43,496 nucleotides of DNA. Origin: Gemmatimonadota bacterium. GTDB lineage: Bacteria > Gemmatimonadota > Gemmatimonadetes > Longimicrobiales > Gaopeijiaceae. The DNA lies in NCBI GenBank assembly GCA_022826005.1, contig JAJDVT010000068.1, forward strand, positions 1 through 43,496. Reading direction: 5' to 3'. Positions 8,596 through 16,430 of the stretch are shown here, one piece after another. Position 1 is the stretch's first letter. Every line of letters begins with the position of its first letter. Position numbers and translations under genes: made by a program. The notes below the pieces were generated by a model. That model did not search any database and was not told the origin of the DNA. It saw only the letters and a list, made by a program, of their open reading frames with translations.

Positions 8596-10077
8596 TCAGG
8601 ACAGCCGCTCCGCCCGGTACCCGCCCGAGCGCCGTTCTTTCAGGTACAGCACGCCGAAGACCAGCACCAGAAACCCGCTCAGCGGAACTATGTAGCGGAA
8701 CGAGATCAGTCCCCCACGGTTCTCGGCGGGACCCAGAATCCCCTGCGCCCGGTCCGCGGCCGGCGAGGTGGACCCCGACGCGATGATGCCCCGCAGCGCG
8801 TTGGCGGTCTCCACCGGAGGGAGGGCTTGCCCGGCCTCGTAGCTCTCCAGCACTCCGGTGACCAATCCCAGCGCCGACCGCAGGTCGTCCCCCTCCGGAC
8901 CTGGAGTCCTCAGCGACTGCGAGTCCAGCGCGCCCTCCGCTTCCGCGAGCACCGCGACCACCTGGTCCTCATCGAGATCCGCGTGTGCGGCCCGGTCAGC
9001 GATCTCCCCCATCAGCGGCGAAGTGACCAATCCGACCACCGCCATCCCCACCGTCCCCATGAGCCCCAGTCCGAGCGCACCGCTCCTCGGGATCCGCTCA
9101 GAGACGAAGCCGAGCATCGTGGGCCAGAAGTAGCACACGCCGACCGCAAATACCGTCGCCGCCGCGATCACCGTCGCGGCCGAACCCCCGTAGCTGAGCC
9201 AAAGGAGCCCGGCACCGGAGAGTACCGCGGAAGCCAGGAGGATGCCCGTGGGCGACAGACGGTGGACGACCGGGCCGGCGCAGAGGCGCAGGACCGCCAT
9301 GATTCCGTTGATGTAGACCAGCACGAGGATGCCCAGCATTCCGCCCGCCTCCAGCACCGCAGGCAGCCACCGGTTGGGGCCCAGCTCGAGCGAGGCCGTC
9401 ATCGCCATGCACAGGAGCATGAGCAACATCAGCGGCGTCATCAGTGTGGCACCGAACATCTGCCCCATCGATACCCCGGAGCGGACTCCTTCGGTGACGG
9501 GGAAGCGTTGCCCCAGCAGCAGCAGACCGTACGCGGCAGTCGGGATGACGATGAGCGCCACCTTGACCTGCCAGGAGGGCACGCCAACTGCATCCAGTCC
9601 CCATGCCGCCAGTCCGCCGAGGACGATCCCGCCCGGGAACCAGACGTGGAACTGGTTCAGCTTGACCGTCTTGTTTTCCGGGTAGAGCGCGGCCACCAGG
9701 GGGTTGCAGGCGGCTTCGACCAGTCCATTGGCCATGGCGATGATCAACGCGCCCGCAAAGAGCGTCCAGAAACCGGTGGCAAGGATCAGAATCAGCGCGC
9801 CGGCCAGGTGGCCGACAAAGGCCATCCGTACCAGAAAGCGCATCCCCAGCGTGTCGCAGAAGGGCGCAAAGAAGACCTGGGAGACCGCAAATCCCCAGAT
9901 CGCCGCGCCGCCGATCCACCCCACCTGCGCGTTGTTGAGGACGAACTCTCCCTTGAGGTCGAACATGATCGCGCCGATGGTCGCAAAGGCCACCGAGGTG
10001 GCGATCAGCGCCACGCAGCTGCCGAGGAAGAGTCGGCCGGCGTGCACTCCGCCGTTCCCGCCGGGTCCGCCATTCAT
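8596..10077 (-). CDS. MFS transporter with a long soluble segment before the last helix
   Basis: This 493-residue protein carries about 12 hydrophobic helices. The first eleven are closely packed. Between the eleventh helix (VGMAVVGLVTSPLMG) and the last (YIVPLSGFLVLVFGVLYL) lies a hydrophilic stretch of roughly 100 residues rich in Ala, Glu and Asp, which is unusual for MFS carriers. The ATG at 10077 has AAGGAG nine bases upstream. It is 37 bases from the Gfo/Idh/MocA gene, and by position is likely the sugar or sugar-derivative importer of this operon. The substrate cannot be read from the sequence. Confidence 0.85.
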   Translation of the reverse strand: MNGGPGGNGGVHAGRLFLGSCVALIATSVAFATIGAIMFDLKGEFVLNNAQVGWIGGAAIWGFAVSQVFFAPFCDTLGMRFLVRMAFVGHLAGALILILATGFWTLFAGALIIAMANGLVEAACNPLVAALYPENKTVKLNQFHVWFPGGIVLGGLAAWGLDAVGVPSWQVKVALIVIPTAAYGLLLLGQRFPVTEGVRSGVSMGQMFGATLMTPLMLLMLLCMAMTASLELGPNRWLPAVLEAGGMLGILVLVYINGIMAVLRLCAGPVVHRLSPTGILLASAVLSGAGLLWLSYGGSAATVIAAATVFAVGVCYFWPTMLGFVSERIPRSGALGLGLMGTVGMAVVGLVTSPLMGEIADRAAHADLDEDQVVAVLAEAEGALDSQSLRTPGPEGDDLRSALGLVTGVLESYEAGQALPPVETANALRGIIASGSTSPAADRAQGILGPAENRGGLISFRYIVPLSGFLVLVFGVLYLKERRSGGYRAERLS

Positions 10078-10149
10078 CGATTCGCACTCCTTGGATTCAT
10101 GCGGTTGAAGTCGTCTTCCTGTGGCCGAAGGGCGGCGAGGCGCCTCACC

Positions 10150-11001
10150 TCAGGTCCCGGACAGATAGCGGTAGCTGGCCTCGATCGATGCCAGCGCGTC
10201 GCCGGGCCGGTCGTGTTCCACGAAGTAGTGCCGAAGGCCCGCGGTGCCGGAGAGGGCGAAGAGCGCGGCCCAGTCGATCTCGCCCGCGCCCACATCGGCC
10301 ATCTCCCCGTCCGCGGACAGGTCCTTCACATGACAGAGGGGGAAACGGCCCGGGTTGTCCCTCAGCAGCGCGGCCGAATCCGCGCCGCCCACCGCTGTCC
10401 AATGGAAGTCGATTTCGAGGTCAACCAGGGAGGGATCGAGGTGCCGTAGGAGGAGGTCGTACCCGGTCGCGCCATCCTCGCCGACGGGGTCGAACTCGAA
10501 GGCGTGATTGTGGTAACCGATTCGCAGGCCGGCTTCGGCGGCGGCTGCACCGGCAGTGTTGAGCAGTTCGGCGGCCTCCCTGTAGCCATCGGCGGTCTGC
10601 ATCTCGCCGGGCAGAGAGGGCAGGACGAGCCACCGCTGCCCCAGGGTGCGGGCCGTTTCGATGGAGGCTTCAAGGCCCGAACCCGTGAGCTCCGGTATGC
10701 CTACATGGGCCGCCGGCGAAACCAGACCGGCCGCATCCATCCACTGCCTCACCTCGGCGGGCGAATGGCCGAAGTACCCGGCGAACTCCACCTCGCGGTA
10801 CCCGATCGCGGCCACGGCGTCCAGCGTCCCGGCAACGTCCTCACTCATCAGCGAGCGCACCGTGTACAGCTGCACCCCGATCACGTCCAGCGGCGGCTCG
10901 AGCCCCGTCCGGCCACCATCCCCTGCCGCTGGCGCCTGCTCCCGGGCACACCCGGCAAGCACACCCAGCCCGGCCACGCGCAGGAAGTCCTTCCTGTCCA
11001 T
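10150..11001 (-). CDS. Sugar phosphate isomerase/epimerase-like TIM barrel, lipoprotein
   Basis: This 283-residue protein starts MDRKDFLRVAGLGVLAGC, which is a short signal with lipobox LAGC (Cys18), so the enzyme is probably exported and lipid-anchored. The rest is a xylose isomerase-like TIM barrel: IGVQLYTVRSLM, GYREVEFAGYFG, YHNHAFEFD, DLEIDFHW, CHVKDL and YFVEHD contain the expected metal and acid residues. I chose the ATG at 11001 because it has GGGAGG five bases upstream and puts the signal at the N-terminus. An exported enzyme of this kind fits action on 3-keto-sugars outside the cytoplasm together with the DUF1080 lipoprotein. The gap to the dehydratase gene upstream is 147 bases, so it may have its own promoter. 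Confidence 0.85.
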   Translation of the reverse strand: MDRKDFLRVAGLGVLAGCAREQAPAAGDGGRTGLEPPLDVIGVQLYTVRSLMSEDVAGTLDAVAAIGYREVEFAGYFGHSPAEVRQWMDAAGLVSPAAHVGIPELTGSGLEASIETARTLGQRWLVLPSLPGEMQTADGYREAAELLNTAGAAAAEAGLRIGYHNHAFEFDPVGEDGATGYDLLLRHLDPSLVDLEIDFHWTAVGGADSAALLRDNPGRFPLCHVKDLSADGEMADVGAGEIDWAALFALSGTAGLRHYFVEHDRPGDALASIEASYRYLSGT

Positions 11002-11148
11002 TGTCCCTCCCGGTGAGATCATCCGGCTACCTCCAGGCTGCCATGTTAGGCGCTCCGCCCGGCGACCGCCACCTGCGTCCCACGCGGCCATCGACCCGCT
11101 CGCCAGGGTGTCCGCGCCCATCCGGCCATTGCCCCGCCCCGCCCCCCA

Positions 11149-12162
11149 TCACCGCACGGTGAAGCCCCCGCGCAGCGGGTCCCCCTCCTCCCCCCGGAAG
11201 CACGCCTCGCCCGTGTAGTGTGCTTCGCCCCCCACCAGCACCGTCACGGCCTCGTGCTCCCCCACCATCGTCTCCTCGATGATGCACCCCGTGAACACCG
11301 AGCCGGTCACGCTCGAGAACCGCCGCTCCTCCCCCACCCCGGCGACTCCCCGCACCCGCTGGATCGCCATCCGGGCCGTCACCCCGCTCCCCGTCGGGCT
11401 GCGGTCCACCTGCCTGTCGGCGAAGACGCAGACGTTCGCGCTGGGGCGGTCGTCGCCGATGCCCCCATCGGTGAGGATCGTACCGTACAGGAACGCCAGG
11501 TCGGGGTGGCCGGGATGGTCGAGTTCCAGCTGCGACTTGGCCGCGCAGGTGACCGCCCACGCGGCATCGACCAGCGCCCGCGCCGGCGACGCTCGCACAT
11601 CCAGCCCGAACCGCGCGGCCGGAACGAAGGCGTAGAATGCGCCCCCGTACCCGATGTCGACCTCGACCTTCCCCGCGCCCTCCACCTCGATCGCCGCGTC
11701 CAGAAGCGGAGCGAAGGCGCCCACGCTCTCGAAACGGACCATCCCGGCGCGCCCGTCACGGCACTGCACGTGTGCGATGACGAGCCCGCACGGACACTGG
11801 ATCCGCACCGTCGCGCGCGGCTCCCGCGCCGCCACCACCCCCGAATCCACCGCCCACCGGGCCATAGCGATGGTCGCGTGCCCGCACATCGTCGAATAGC
11901 CCTCGTTGTGGCAGAAGAGCACCGCCAGATCCGCATCCGGGTGGTCCGGCTCCACCGGGATCACCCCGTACATGTCGCTGTGGCCGCGCGGCTCATGCAT
12001 CAGGAAACGGCGCAGATGGTCCAGCCGCTCGCGCGCGTACCGCCGCTTGTCGAGGATCGTGGCGCCGGGGATCGGCGGGTAGCCCGAGGTCACGATCCGG
12101 ACCGGCTCCCCGCCCGTGTGCATCTCGCAGGTGCGGATTTCGGAAGGAAACCGGGATCTCAT
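11149..12162 (-). CDS. Proline racemase family, trans-3-hydroxy-L-proline dehydratase type
   Basis: The 337-residue product begins with CEMHTGGEPVRIV, the hallmark of the proline racemase superfamily. Of the two catalytic residues, the first is the cysteine of TMCGHATIA (Cys93). The second is threonine in DRSPTGSGV (Thr257), where racemases and 4-hydroxyproline epimerases have cysteine. A Cys/Thr pair is the signature of trans-3-hydroxy-L-proline dehydratases, which release water to give pyrroline-2-carboxylate. No pyrroline carboxylate reductase gene lies nearby. The upstream neighbour is a sodium:solute symporter. No good ribosome site precedes ATG 12162; instead an AT-rich direct repeat abuts it. 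Confidence 0.88.
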   Translation of the reverse strand: MRSRFPSEIRTCEMHTGGEPVRIVTSGYPPIPGATILDKRRYARERLDHLRRFLMHEPRGHSDMYGVIPVEPDHPDADLAVLFCHNEGYSTMCGHATIAMARWAVDSGVVAAREPRATVRIQCPCGLVIAHVQCRDGRAGMVRFESVGAFAPLLDAAIEVEGAGKVEVDIGYGGAFYAFVPAARFGLDVRASPARALVDAAWAVTCAAKSQLELDHPGHPDLAFLYGTILTDGGIGDDRPSANVCVFADRQVDRSPTGSGVTARMAIQRVRGVAGVGEERRFSSVTGSVFTGCIIEETMVGEHEAVTVLVGGEAHYTGEACFRGEEGDPLRGGFTVR

Positions 12163-12170
12163 CGCCAGAC

Positions 12171-12209
12171 TGTCATGTTTACATTACATTGTGACATGTT
12201 TACATTACA
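12171..12209 (-). promoter_or_regulatory. AT-rich direct repeat, likely operator or promoter of the dehydratase gene
   Basis: CATGTTTACATTACA occurs twice, at 12174-12188 and 12195-12209, exactly 21 bases apart, which is two DNA turns. The region stands out as AT-rich in GC-rich surroundings and ends about 10 bases before the dehydratase ATG. A related AT-rich site precedes the S9 peptidase gene (28395-28435). I read it as the binding site of an unknown regulator. Confidence 0.5.
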
Positions 12210-12347
12210 CTTCCGATGCTGGGTAACTAAGGCGCTCGTGCGCCGCGGGCCCGGCCATTGTGCGACGCAGGTCTTGCCCCTGGTACGCCGCGGGCCGCTC
12301 CTGGTGCCCGGCGCCTCGCGCACCGCCACCTCGCGCCCGGCCCCACC

Positions 12348-13754
12348 TCAAGCGGCGCCAGCCCTGCGCCCCCGCACCACCATCCGCCCGGCGAAGAATA
12401 CCCCGTACGCCACCGCCGCCGCCAGCAATCCCCACGCGGGCGGCACCATCCACCCACCCCCGTCCGGAGCCGACCGGGCCACCAGCAGAACCACCACCCC
12501 GGCCGCCGCCGCCGCGAGCGCTTCCCCCGACGCGGGCCTGCGCGAATGCAGCCCGGCCACAATCGGCACGAAGAGGCTGACCCCGAGCAGCGAGTAGAAG
12601 ATGCTCAGGTTGTCGACGACGCTGGGCAACAGCACCGCAAGCACCACACCGCCGACGCCGCCCGCCACCGCCGCCCCTCGCGCCACCCTGAGCACCCGCT
12701 TGTCGCTGGCCTCCGGATTCACGAAGCGCTTGTAGAGGTCCCTCGAGAGCGAGGTGGCAAGCATGAAGAGGATCGCGTCCGCTGAACTGATCTCCGCCGA
12801 CAGCACCGCCGCCAGCCCCAGCAGCCCAACCCACGCGGGAACCCCCTCGGTGAGGATCACGGGCAGCGCCGTCTCCGGGTTCTCCATCCCCGGCGCCACC
12901 GCGCGCGCGACAATCCCGAGCGCCGGCGGCAGCAGCGCGAAGAGCATCAGGGCGGCCGCGCAGGCCCCAAGGCCGATGCGCACCGTCCGCACGTCCCGGG
13001 CCCCGAACACCTTTTGCAGAATGCCGGGCGACACAATGAACGCCGGGGCAAGCAGCATCAGGTACATCCACCCCGAGCTGCCGTTGCTCATGAAGTCGAG
13101 GTGTCCGGGGACGTCGCGGGCGGCGTCGAGCACCGCCGACACGCCCCCCGCGCCGTGGACCGCCAGAGGCACCGCGACCAGGAACCCGCAGACCAGCACG
13201 ACAAGCTGCACCAGGTTGACCCAGGCTGAGCTGAGCAGGCCCCCCGCGACGAAGTACACGGTCATCACGGCACCGCCCGCCATGGCTCCCAGCCACGGAG
13301 GCACCCCGGCGACCACCTCCAGGATCCAGGCCATCGCGATCAGCTGCGCCGCGAGGATGGCCAGCGTTCCGAGCCAGAGCAGGATCGCGATCGCCGCCCG
13401 TACCGACGGCCCGTAGCGGTATTCGAGGTAGTCGCCGACGGTCAGCAGGGAGTTGTCCCGGGCGACCCGCCAGATGCGCGGGCCCAGCCACAGCGCCAGC
13501 ACCAGGGTGCCGACGCCGGCCGAGCCCACCCACCACCACGCCGCAAGCCCGTTCTCGTAGCCGAGCCCGGCCGCGCCCACGGTAGACCCCGCGCCGATGT
13601 TTGCCGCCAGCAGCGTCGCGAAGAGCAGCACGGGGCCGAGCGCGCGCCCCGCGACGAAGAAGTCGCCCGTGCCCGTGACCCGCCGGCCGATCGCCAGACC
13701 CACCACGGTGATGAGCACCACATAGAGGAGGAGCCCCGCGAGGGTTGCGTTCAA
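12348..13754 (-). CDS. Sodium:solute symporter family transporter (SSS)
   Basis: This 468-residue membrane protein has about 13 hydrophobic helices and typical SSS elements: FFVAGRALGPVLLFATLLAANIGAGST early on, LTVGDYLEYRYG, and SAEISSADAILFMLATSLSRDLYKRF in the eighth-to-ninth helix region. It should import a solute with sodium. The start is TTG at 13754, overlapping the stop of the P1 peptidase gene as TTGA; a GTG at 13778 is an alternative. Being coupled to a peptidase and followed by a hydroxyproline dehydratase, it may import an imino acid or a product of peptide cleavage, but this is inferred from context. Confidence 0.88.
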   Translation of the reverse strand: MNATLAGLLLYVVLITVVGLAIGRRVTGTGDFFVAGRALGPVLLFATLLAANIGAGSTVGAAGLGYENGLAAWWWVGSAGVGTLVLALWLGPRIWRVARDNSLLTVGDYLEYRYGPSVRAAIAILLWLGTLAILAAQLIAMAWILEVVAGVPPWLGAMAGGAVMTVYFVAGGLLSSAWVNLVQLVVLVCGFLVAVPLAVHGAGGVSAVLDAARDVPGHLDFMSNGSSGWMYLMLLAPAFIVSPGILQKVFGARDVRTVRIGLGACAAALMLFALLPPALGIVARAVAPGMENPETALPVILTEGVPAWVGLLGLAAVLSAEISSADAILFMLATSLSRDLYKRFVNPEASDKRVLRVARGAAVAGGVGGVVLAVLLPSVVDNLSIFYSLLGVSLFVPIVAGLHSRRPASGEALAAAAAGVVVLLVARSAPDGGGWMVPPAWGLLAAAVAYGVFFAGRMVVRGRRAGAA

Positions 13755-14929
13755 GTTCCCGGACTCCGGGCGGAGGGCCACGCCACGGCGGACGAGCGAG
13801 CCGCGCGGAAGGCACTCGGCGTCCCGGCGGACTCGCGGCCCGCGCCTCCCTGCAGATCCCGCGCGGCCGGAATGCCGGGCAGGCTGCGCGCCGCCCGCAC
13901 CGCGCGCAGGATCGCCTCGGCCATGACTTCGGCAGCCAGCGCGCCTACCTGGCCGGTGTCGAAGCCGTCTTCGAGGGCGCCGGTGGCGAGGGCGAAGACT
14001 GCGTCGCCGTCCGATGGGGTGTGGGCCGGGTAGATGGCGCGGGCCAGCCCGTCGTGGGCCATCTGTGCGACCTTCGTGGCCTGGACCTTGGTGAGGCGGG
14101 CGTTGGTCGCGACCACCCCGATGGTGGTGTTTCTCAGGGGCGCCGCCGGGGGCAGTTCGCCGCGCAGGAGGCGCCGCGCGTCGAGGAGGTCGCCGCCGGG
14201 GCCCCGCACGCCGGCGATCACGCGCCCCGTCGCCGGGTCGACTACGTCGCCGACGGCGTTGACCACGACGATCGCGCCGACCACCAGGCCGCTCGGGAGG
14301 GTGATCGAGGCCGTGCCGGTGCCGCCCTTCATCGCCGAGGCCATTCCGCGCAGCTTGCCCACCGTGGCGCCGGCGCCCGCGCCCACATTCCCCTCCGCGA
14401 CCGCCCCGGTGGAGGCGCCGGAGGCGGCTTCGTACCCGCAATCGGGGCCGGGCCGGACGCCGCCCGCGACGCGCAGGTCGAAGATGATCGCCCCCGTCAC
14501 GATGGGGACGACCAGGCCGCCTCCCACCGCGTAGCCCTCGCCGCGCTCTTCCAGGTAGCGCACGATGCCGTCCCGCGCGGCGAGGCTGAAGGCGCTCCCC
14601 CCGGAAAGCACGACCGCGTTGGCCCGCTGCACGGTGTTGACGGGATCGAGCAGGTCGGTTTCCACCGTGCCAGGGGCGCCGCCCCGCACGTCCACGCCAC
14701 CCACGGCGCCCCCGTCGGCAATCACGACGGTGCAGCCGGTGGGGGCGTCAGGGTAGGTGTAGTGGCCAACCCGGATCCCGGGCACGTCGGTGATGGTCCC
14801 CGTCTGGGGGCGGGCCGGGGTGGCGGGGGCGTGCCGGAGCGCGGATTCCGGCATCGGCCCGGGCAAGGGCCGCACGACGACAAGCGCGAATGCGACCACG
14901 CCCGCGGCAATCAGTGACTTGATGGCCAT
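13751..14929 (-). CDS. P1 family peptidase (DmpA/BapA-like aminopeptidase)
   Basis: The 392-residue protein has the P1 family layout: ITDVPGIRVGHYT at residues 46-58, AVVLSGGSAFSLAA at 105-118, and RNTTIGVVATNARLTKVQATKVA at 266-288. In characterised members the precursor splits itself before a Ser or Thr that becomes the N-terminal nucleophile; here Thr268 or Thr269 in RNTTIG is the likely one. A hydrophobic N-terminal helix suggests export or membrane attachment. I chose ATG 14929 because GGGAGG lies 5 bases upstream. The last 40 residues look like a low-complexity tail. Its stop overlaps the start of the symporter gene, so cleavage and uptake are probably linked. Confidence 0.87.
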   Translation of the reverse strand: MAIKSLIAAGVVAFALVVVRPLPGPMPESALRHAPATPARPQTGTITDVPGIRVGHYTYPDAPTGCTVVIADGGAVGGVDVRGGAPGTVETDLLDPVNTVQRANAVVLSGGSAFSLAARDGIVRYLEERGEGYAVGGGLVVPIVTGAIIFDLRVAGGVRPGPDCGYEAASGASTGAVAEGNVGAGAGATVGKLRGMASAMKGGTGTASITLPSGLVVGAIVVVNAVGDVVDPATGRVIAGVRGPGGDLLDARRLLRGELPPAAPLRNTTIGVVATNARLTKVQATKVAQMAHDGLARAIYPAHTPSDGDAVFALATGALEDGFDTGQVGALAAEVMAEAILRAVRAARSLPGIPAARDLQGGAGRESAGTPSAFRAARSSAVAWPSARSPGT

Positions 14930-15095
14930 GATACCTCCCGCTGGGATTGGCAGGCCGGACTCCACCGGGGACCTCGCCCCGGAAACCACCTCAAGATAAC
15001 GACCGTGAATCAGGGCGGACCGAACTCCCGTAGTGGAGGATGAACCGGCTCGCGGGCCACCGGGCAACCTTCTCGCCCCGCGGGCTGTCGAAGAG

Positions 15096-15101
15096 AGTAT
15101 A
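15096..15101 (-). promoter_or_regulatory. Possible -10 element for the P1 peptidase operon
   Basis: On the minus strand this reads GGTATACTC, a good -10 hexamer TATACT with extended GG. A convincing -35 was not found. It lies 167 bases before the P1 peptidase ATG and only 20 bases from the divergent sigma-54 site, so the two promoters would share one short control region. Confidence 0.3.
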
Positions 15102-15120
15102 CCGGGCGCTATTGAAGGAT

Positions 15121-15136
15121 TGGCACAAAAATTGCT
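15121..15136 (+). promoter_or_regulatory. Sigma-54 (-24/-12) promoter
   Basis: TGGCACAAAAATTGCT matches the sigma-54 consensus TGGCACG-N4-TTGCW at every conserved base but one, with the correct GG-to-GC spacing. Transcription would start at about 15146-15148, leaving a 45-base leader before the ATG at 15193. No sigma-54 activator gene is in the window, and an activator-binding repeat is not obvious upstream. Confidence 0.7.
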
Positions 15137-15192
15137 GTTCGGTGTATACAGCGAGCAACCGAGGGGGTGCTCAGAAACCGTGGGAGGGAAGA

Positions 15193-15438
15193 ATGACGAG
15201 GCTACACTTGAAACGACGGTCGAGCCGGCGAACCTCGGCACTGGGACTGGTCCTGTCTCTGGCGCTGATCTTCAGCGCGAGCGGGATCATCGGCGTCAAC
15301 GCAGCCGAGCCCGAGTCCCCGTGCCCTCAGACTCGGGAAACCGCAGGGTCCGAAGCGACCGATAGGCGCACGGACTCCTATACGGTGTCACCCGACGTCC
15401 GTGGAGAGGGACACCGGGAGGGTCACTACCACCTGTAG
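15193..15438 (+). CDS. Small exported peptide of unknown function, sigma-54 driven
   Basis: An 81-residue protein of no family I recognise. It has a strongly basic N-terminus (KRRSSRR), a hydrophobic core of about 20 residues and a likely cleavage site near VNAAEP, leaving a mature peptide of some 44 residues. The mature part is hydrophilic, has one cysteine (PCPQ), and ends with a His-rich GEGHREGHYHL. A strong GGGAGGGAA site sits just before ATG 15193, which makes this start better than the longer frame opening at 15040. The sigma-54 site and the short leader support expression. The peptide could be a secreted signal, toxin or metal-binding factor; the sequence does not decide. Confidence 0.65.
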   Translation: MTRLHLKRRSSRRTSALGLVLSLALIFSASGIIGVNAAEPESPCPQTRETAGSEATDRRTDSYTVSPDVRGEGHREGHYHL

Positions 15439-15479
15439 AGCCGGGGCTGCGGCCTGCTCGCAATGGCGAGATCCGCCCC

Positions 15480-15507
15480 GCGGCGCCATGATCCAGGATG
15501 GCGCCGC
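15480..15507 (+). other. Perfect 10-bp hairpin between the peptide gene and the membrane gene
   Basis: GCGGCGCCAT (15480-15489) and ATGGCGCCGC (15498-15507) pair perfectly around an 8-base loop. It falls 42 bases after the peptide stop and before the next gene. There is no T-run, so it may act as a transcript 3'-end stabiliser or weak terminator that favours the peptide message. It also contains an ATG at 15498 that would be buried in the stem if used as a start. Confidence 0.45.
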
Positions 15508-15584
15508 CGCTCCAGGGCGCGACGCTGATCGTCGCTAACGCTAACGGTCCCTCCGACCCCTCACGGGACCACCCCAGGCACGGC

Positions 15585-16427
15585 ATGCAATCCCTTCTGA
15601 AGCGCTTCTCCGGCCGTTTCACGCTTACCCTTCTCCTCGTCACCCTGGAGTCCGCCGGCTGGGTCTTCTTCCCCCTCTTCATCGGCCGTGCGATCGACAG
15701 CGTGCTCGCCGAATCCGTCCGCGGCCTCTACGAACTGGCCGGGCTGGGGATCATGGCCATGGGCATCGCCGTCGTCCGCCGCCTGGTCGACAGCCGCGCC
15801 TACGCCGGGATCTACACGACCCTGGGCGAGGAAATGGTCGCCCAGGACAGGGAAAGCAGCACTTCCACCAGGACGGCCCGCCTCGGGATGCTCAAGGAGA
15901 TCGTCGAATTCTTCGAAAACTCGCTTCCCGAGCTGATCGTCAGCGTGGTCGGGCTCGCAGGCACCCTGCTGATCCTGTCGGCGCTGAACTTCCCGATCTT
16001 CATCGGATGCCTGATAGTGACCGCCGCCACCGTCACCCTGTACGCGCTCACGGGCAGGCTCACCACCCGCTATAACGAAGGCCTCAACGACGAGCACGAG
16101 CGGCAGGTCGACGTCGTGCATACGGGCAACCCCGCCCGCGTGGCGCGTCACCTGCGCCGCATGATGCGCTGGAACATCCGGCTCTCCGACCTCGAAGCCG
16201 CCAACTTCGGCGTCAACTGGCTCTTCATGATCGCGCTGATGGTGTACTCGGTCGCCGCGGCCGCCGAGCGGACTGTCGACTACGGCACCGTCTTCGCCGT
16301 CGTCATGTACGTCTTCCAGTTCATGGAGTCGATGATGATGCTCCCCTTCCACTACCAGGAGTGGCTGCGCCTGCGCGAGATCTCGGGGAGGCTCAGGGCG
16401 GCAGCTGCGGAGCCCCAGCCGGGTTAG
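15585..16427 (+). CDS. ABC-transporter-type six-helix membrane protein without an ATPase domain
   Basis: This 280-residue protein resembles the membrane domain of exporter-type ABC proteins: RFTLTLLLVTLESAGWVFFPLFIGRAIDSVL covers the first helix and coupling region, and helices follow through YSVAAAAERTVDYGTVFAVVMYVFQF. The usual nucleotide-binding domain (Walker A, signature, Walker B) is absent, and the gene ends normally. Stand-alone six-helix proteins of this kind are known as a family. I prefer ATG 15585, which puts the first helix at a normal distance; an in-frame ATG at 15498 lies in a hairpin. It follows the exported peptide gene, so a link to its export or sensing is possible but unproven. 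Confidence 0.7.
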   Translation: MQSLLKRFSGRFTLTLLLVTLESAGWVFFPLFIGRAIDSVLAESVRGLYELAGLGIMAMGIAVVRRLVDSRAYAGIYTTLGEEMVAQDRESSTSTRTARLGMLKEIVEFFENSLPELIVSVVGLAGTLLILSALNFPIFIGCLIVTAATVTLYALTGRLTTRYNEGLNDEHERQVDVVHTGNPARVARHLRRMMRWNIRLSDLEAANFGVNWLFMIALMVYSVAAAAERTVDYGTVFAVVMYVFQFMESMMMLPFHYQEWLRLREISGRLRAAAAEPQPG

Positions 16428-16430
16428 GCG

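Noticed and set aside
12205-13815. Alternative minus-strand frame over the symporter gene
   Set aside because: Low-complexity Gly/Arg-rich product; the other frame encodes a normal multi-helix symporter.
15040-15438. Longer 132-residue form of the exported peptide
   Set aside because: The ATG at 15040 lies upstream of the sigma-54 site, so that transcript would not include it, and the strong ribosome site precedes 15193.
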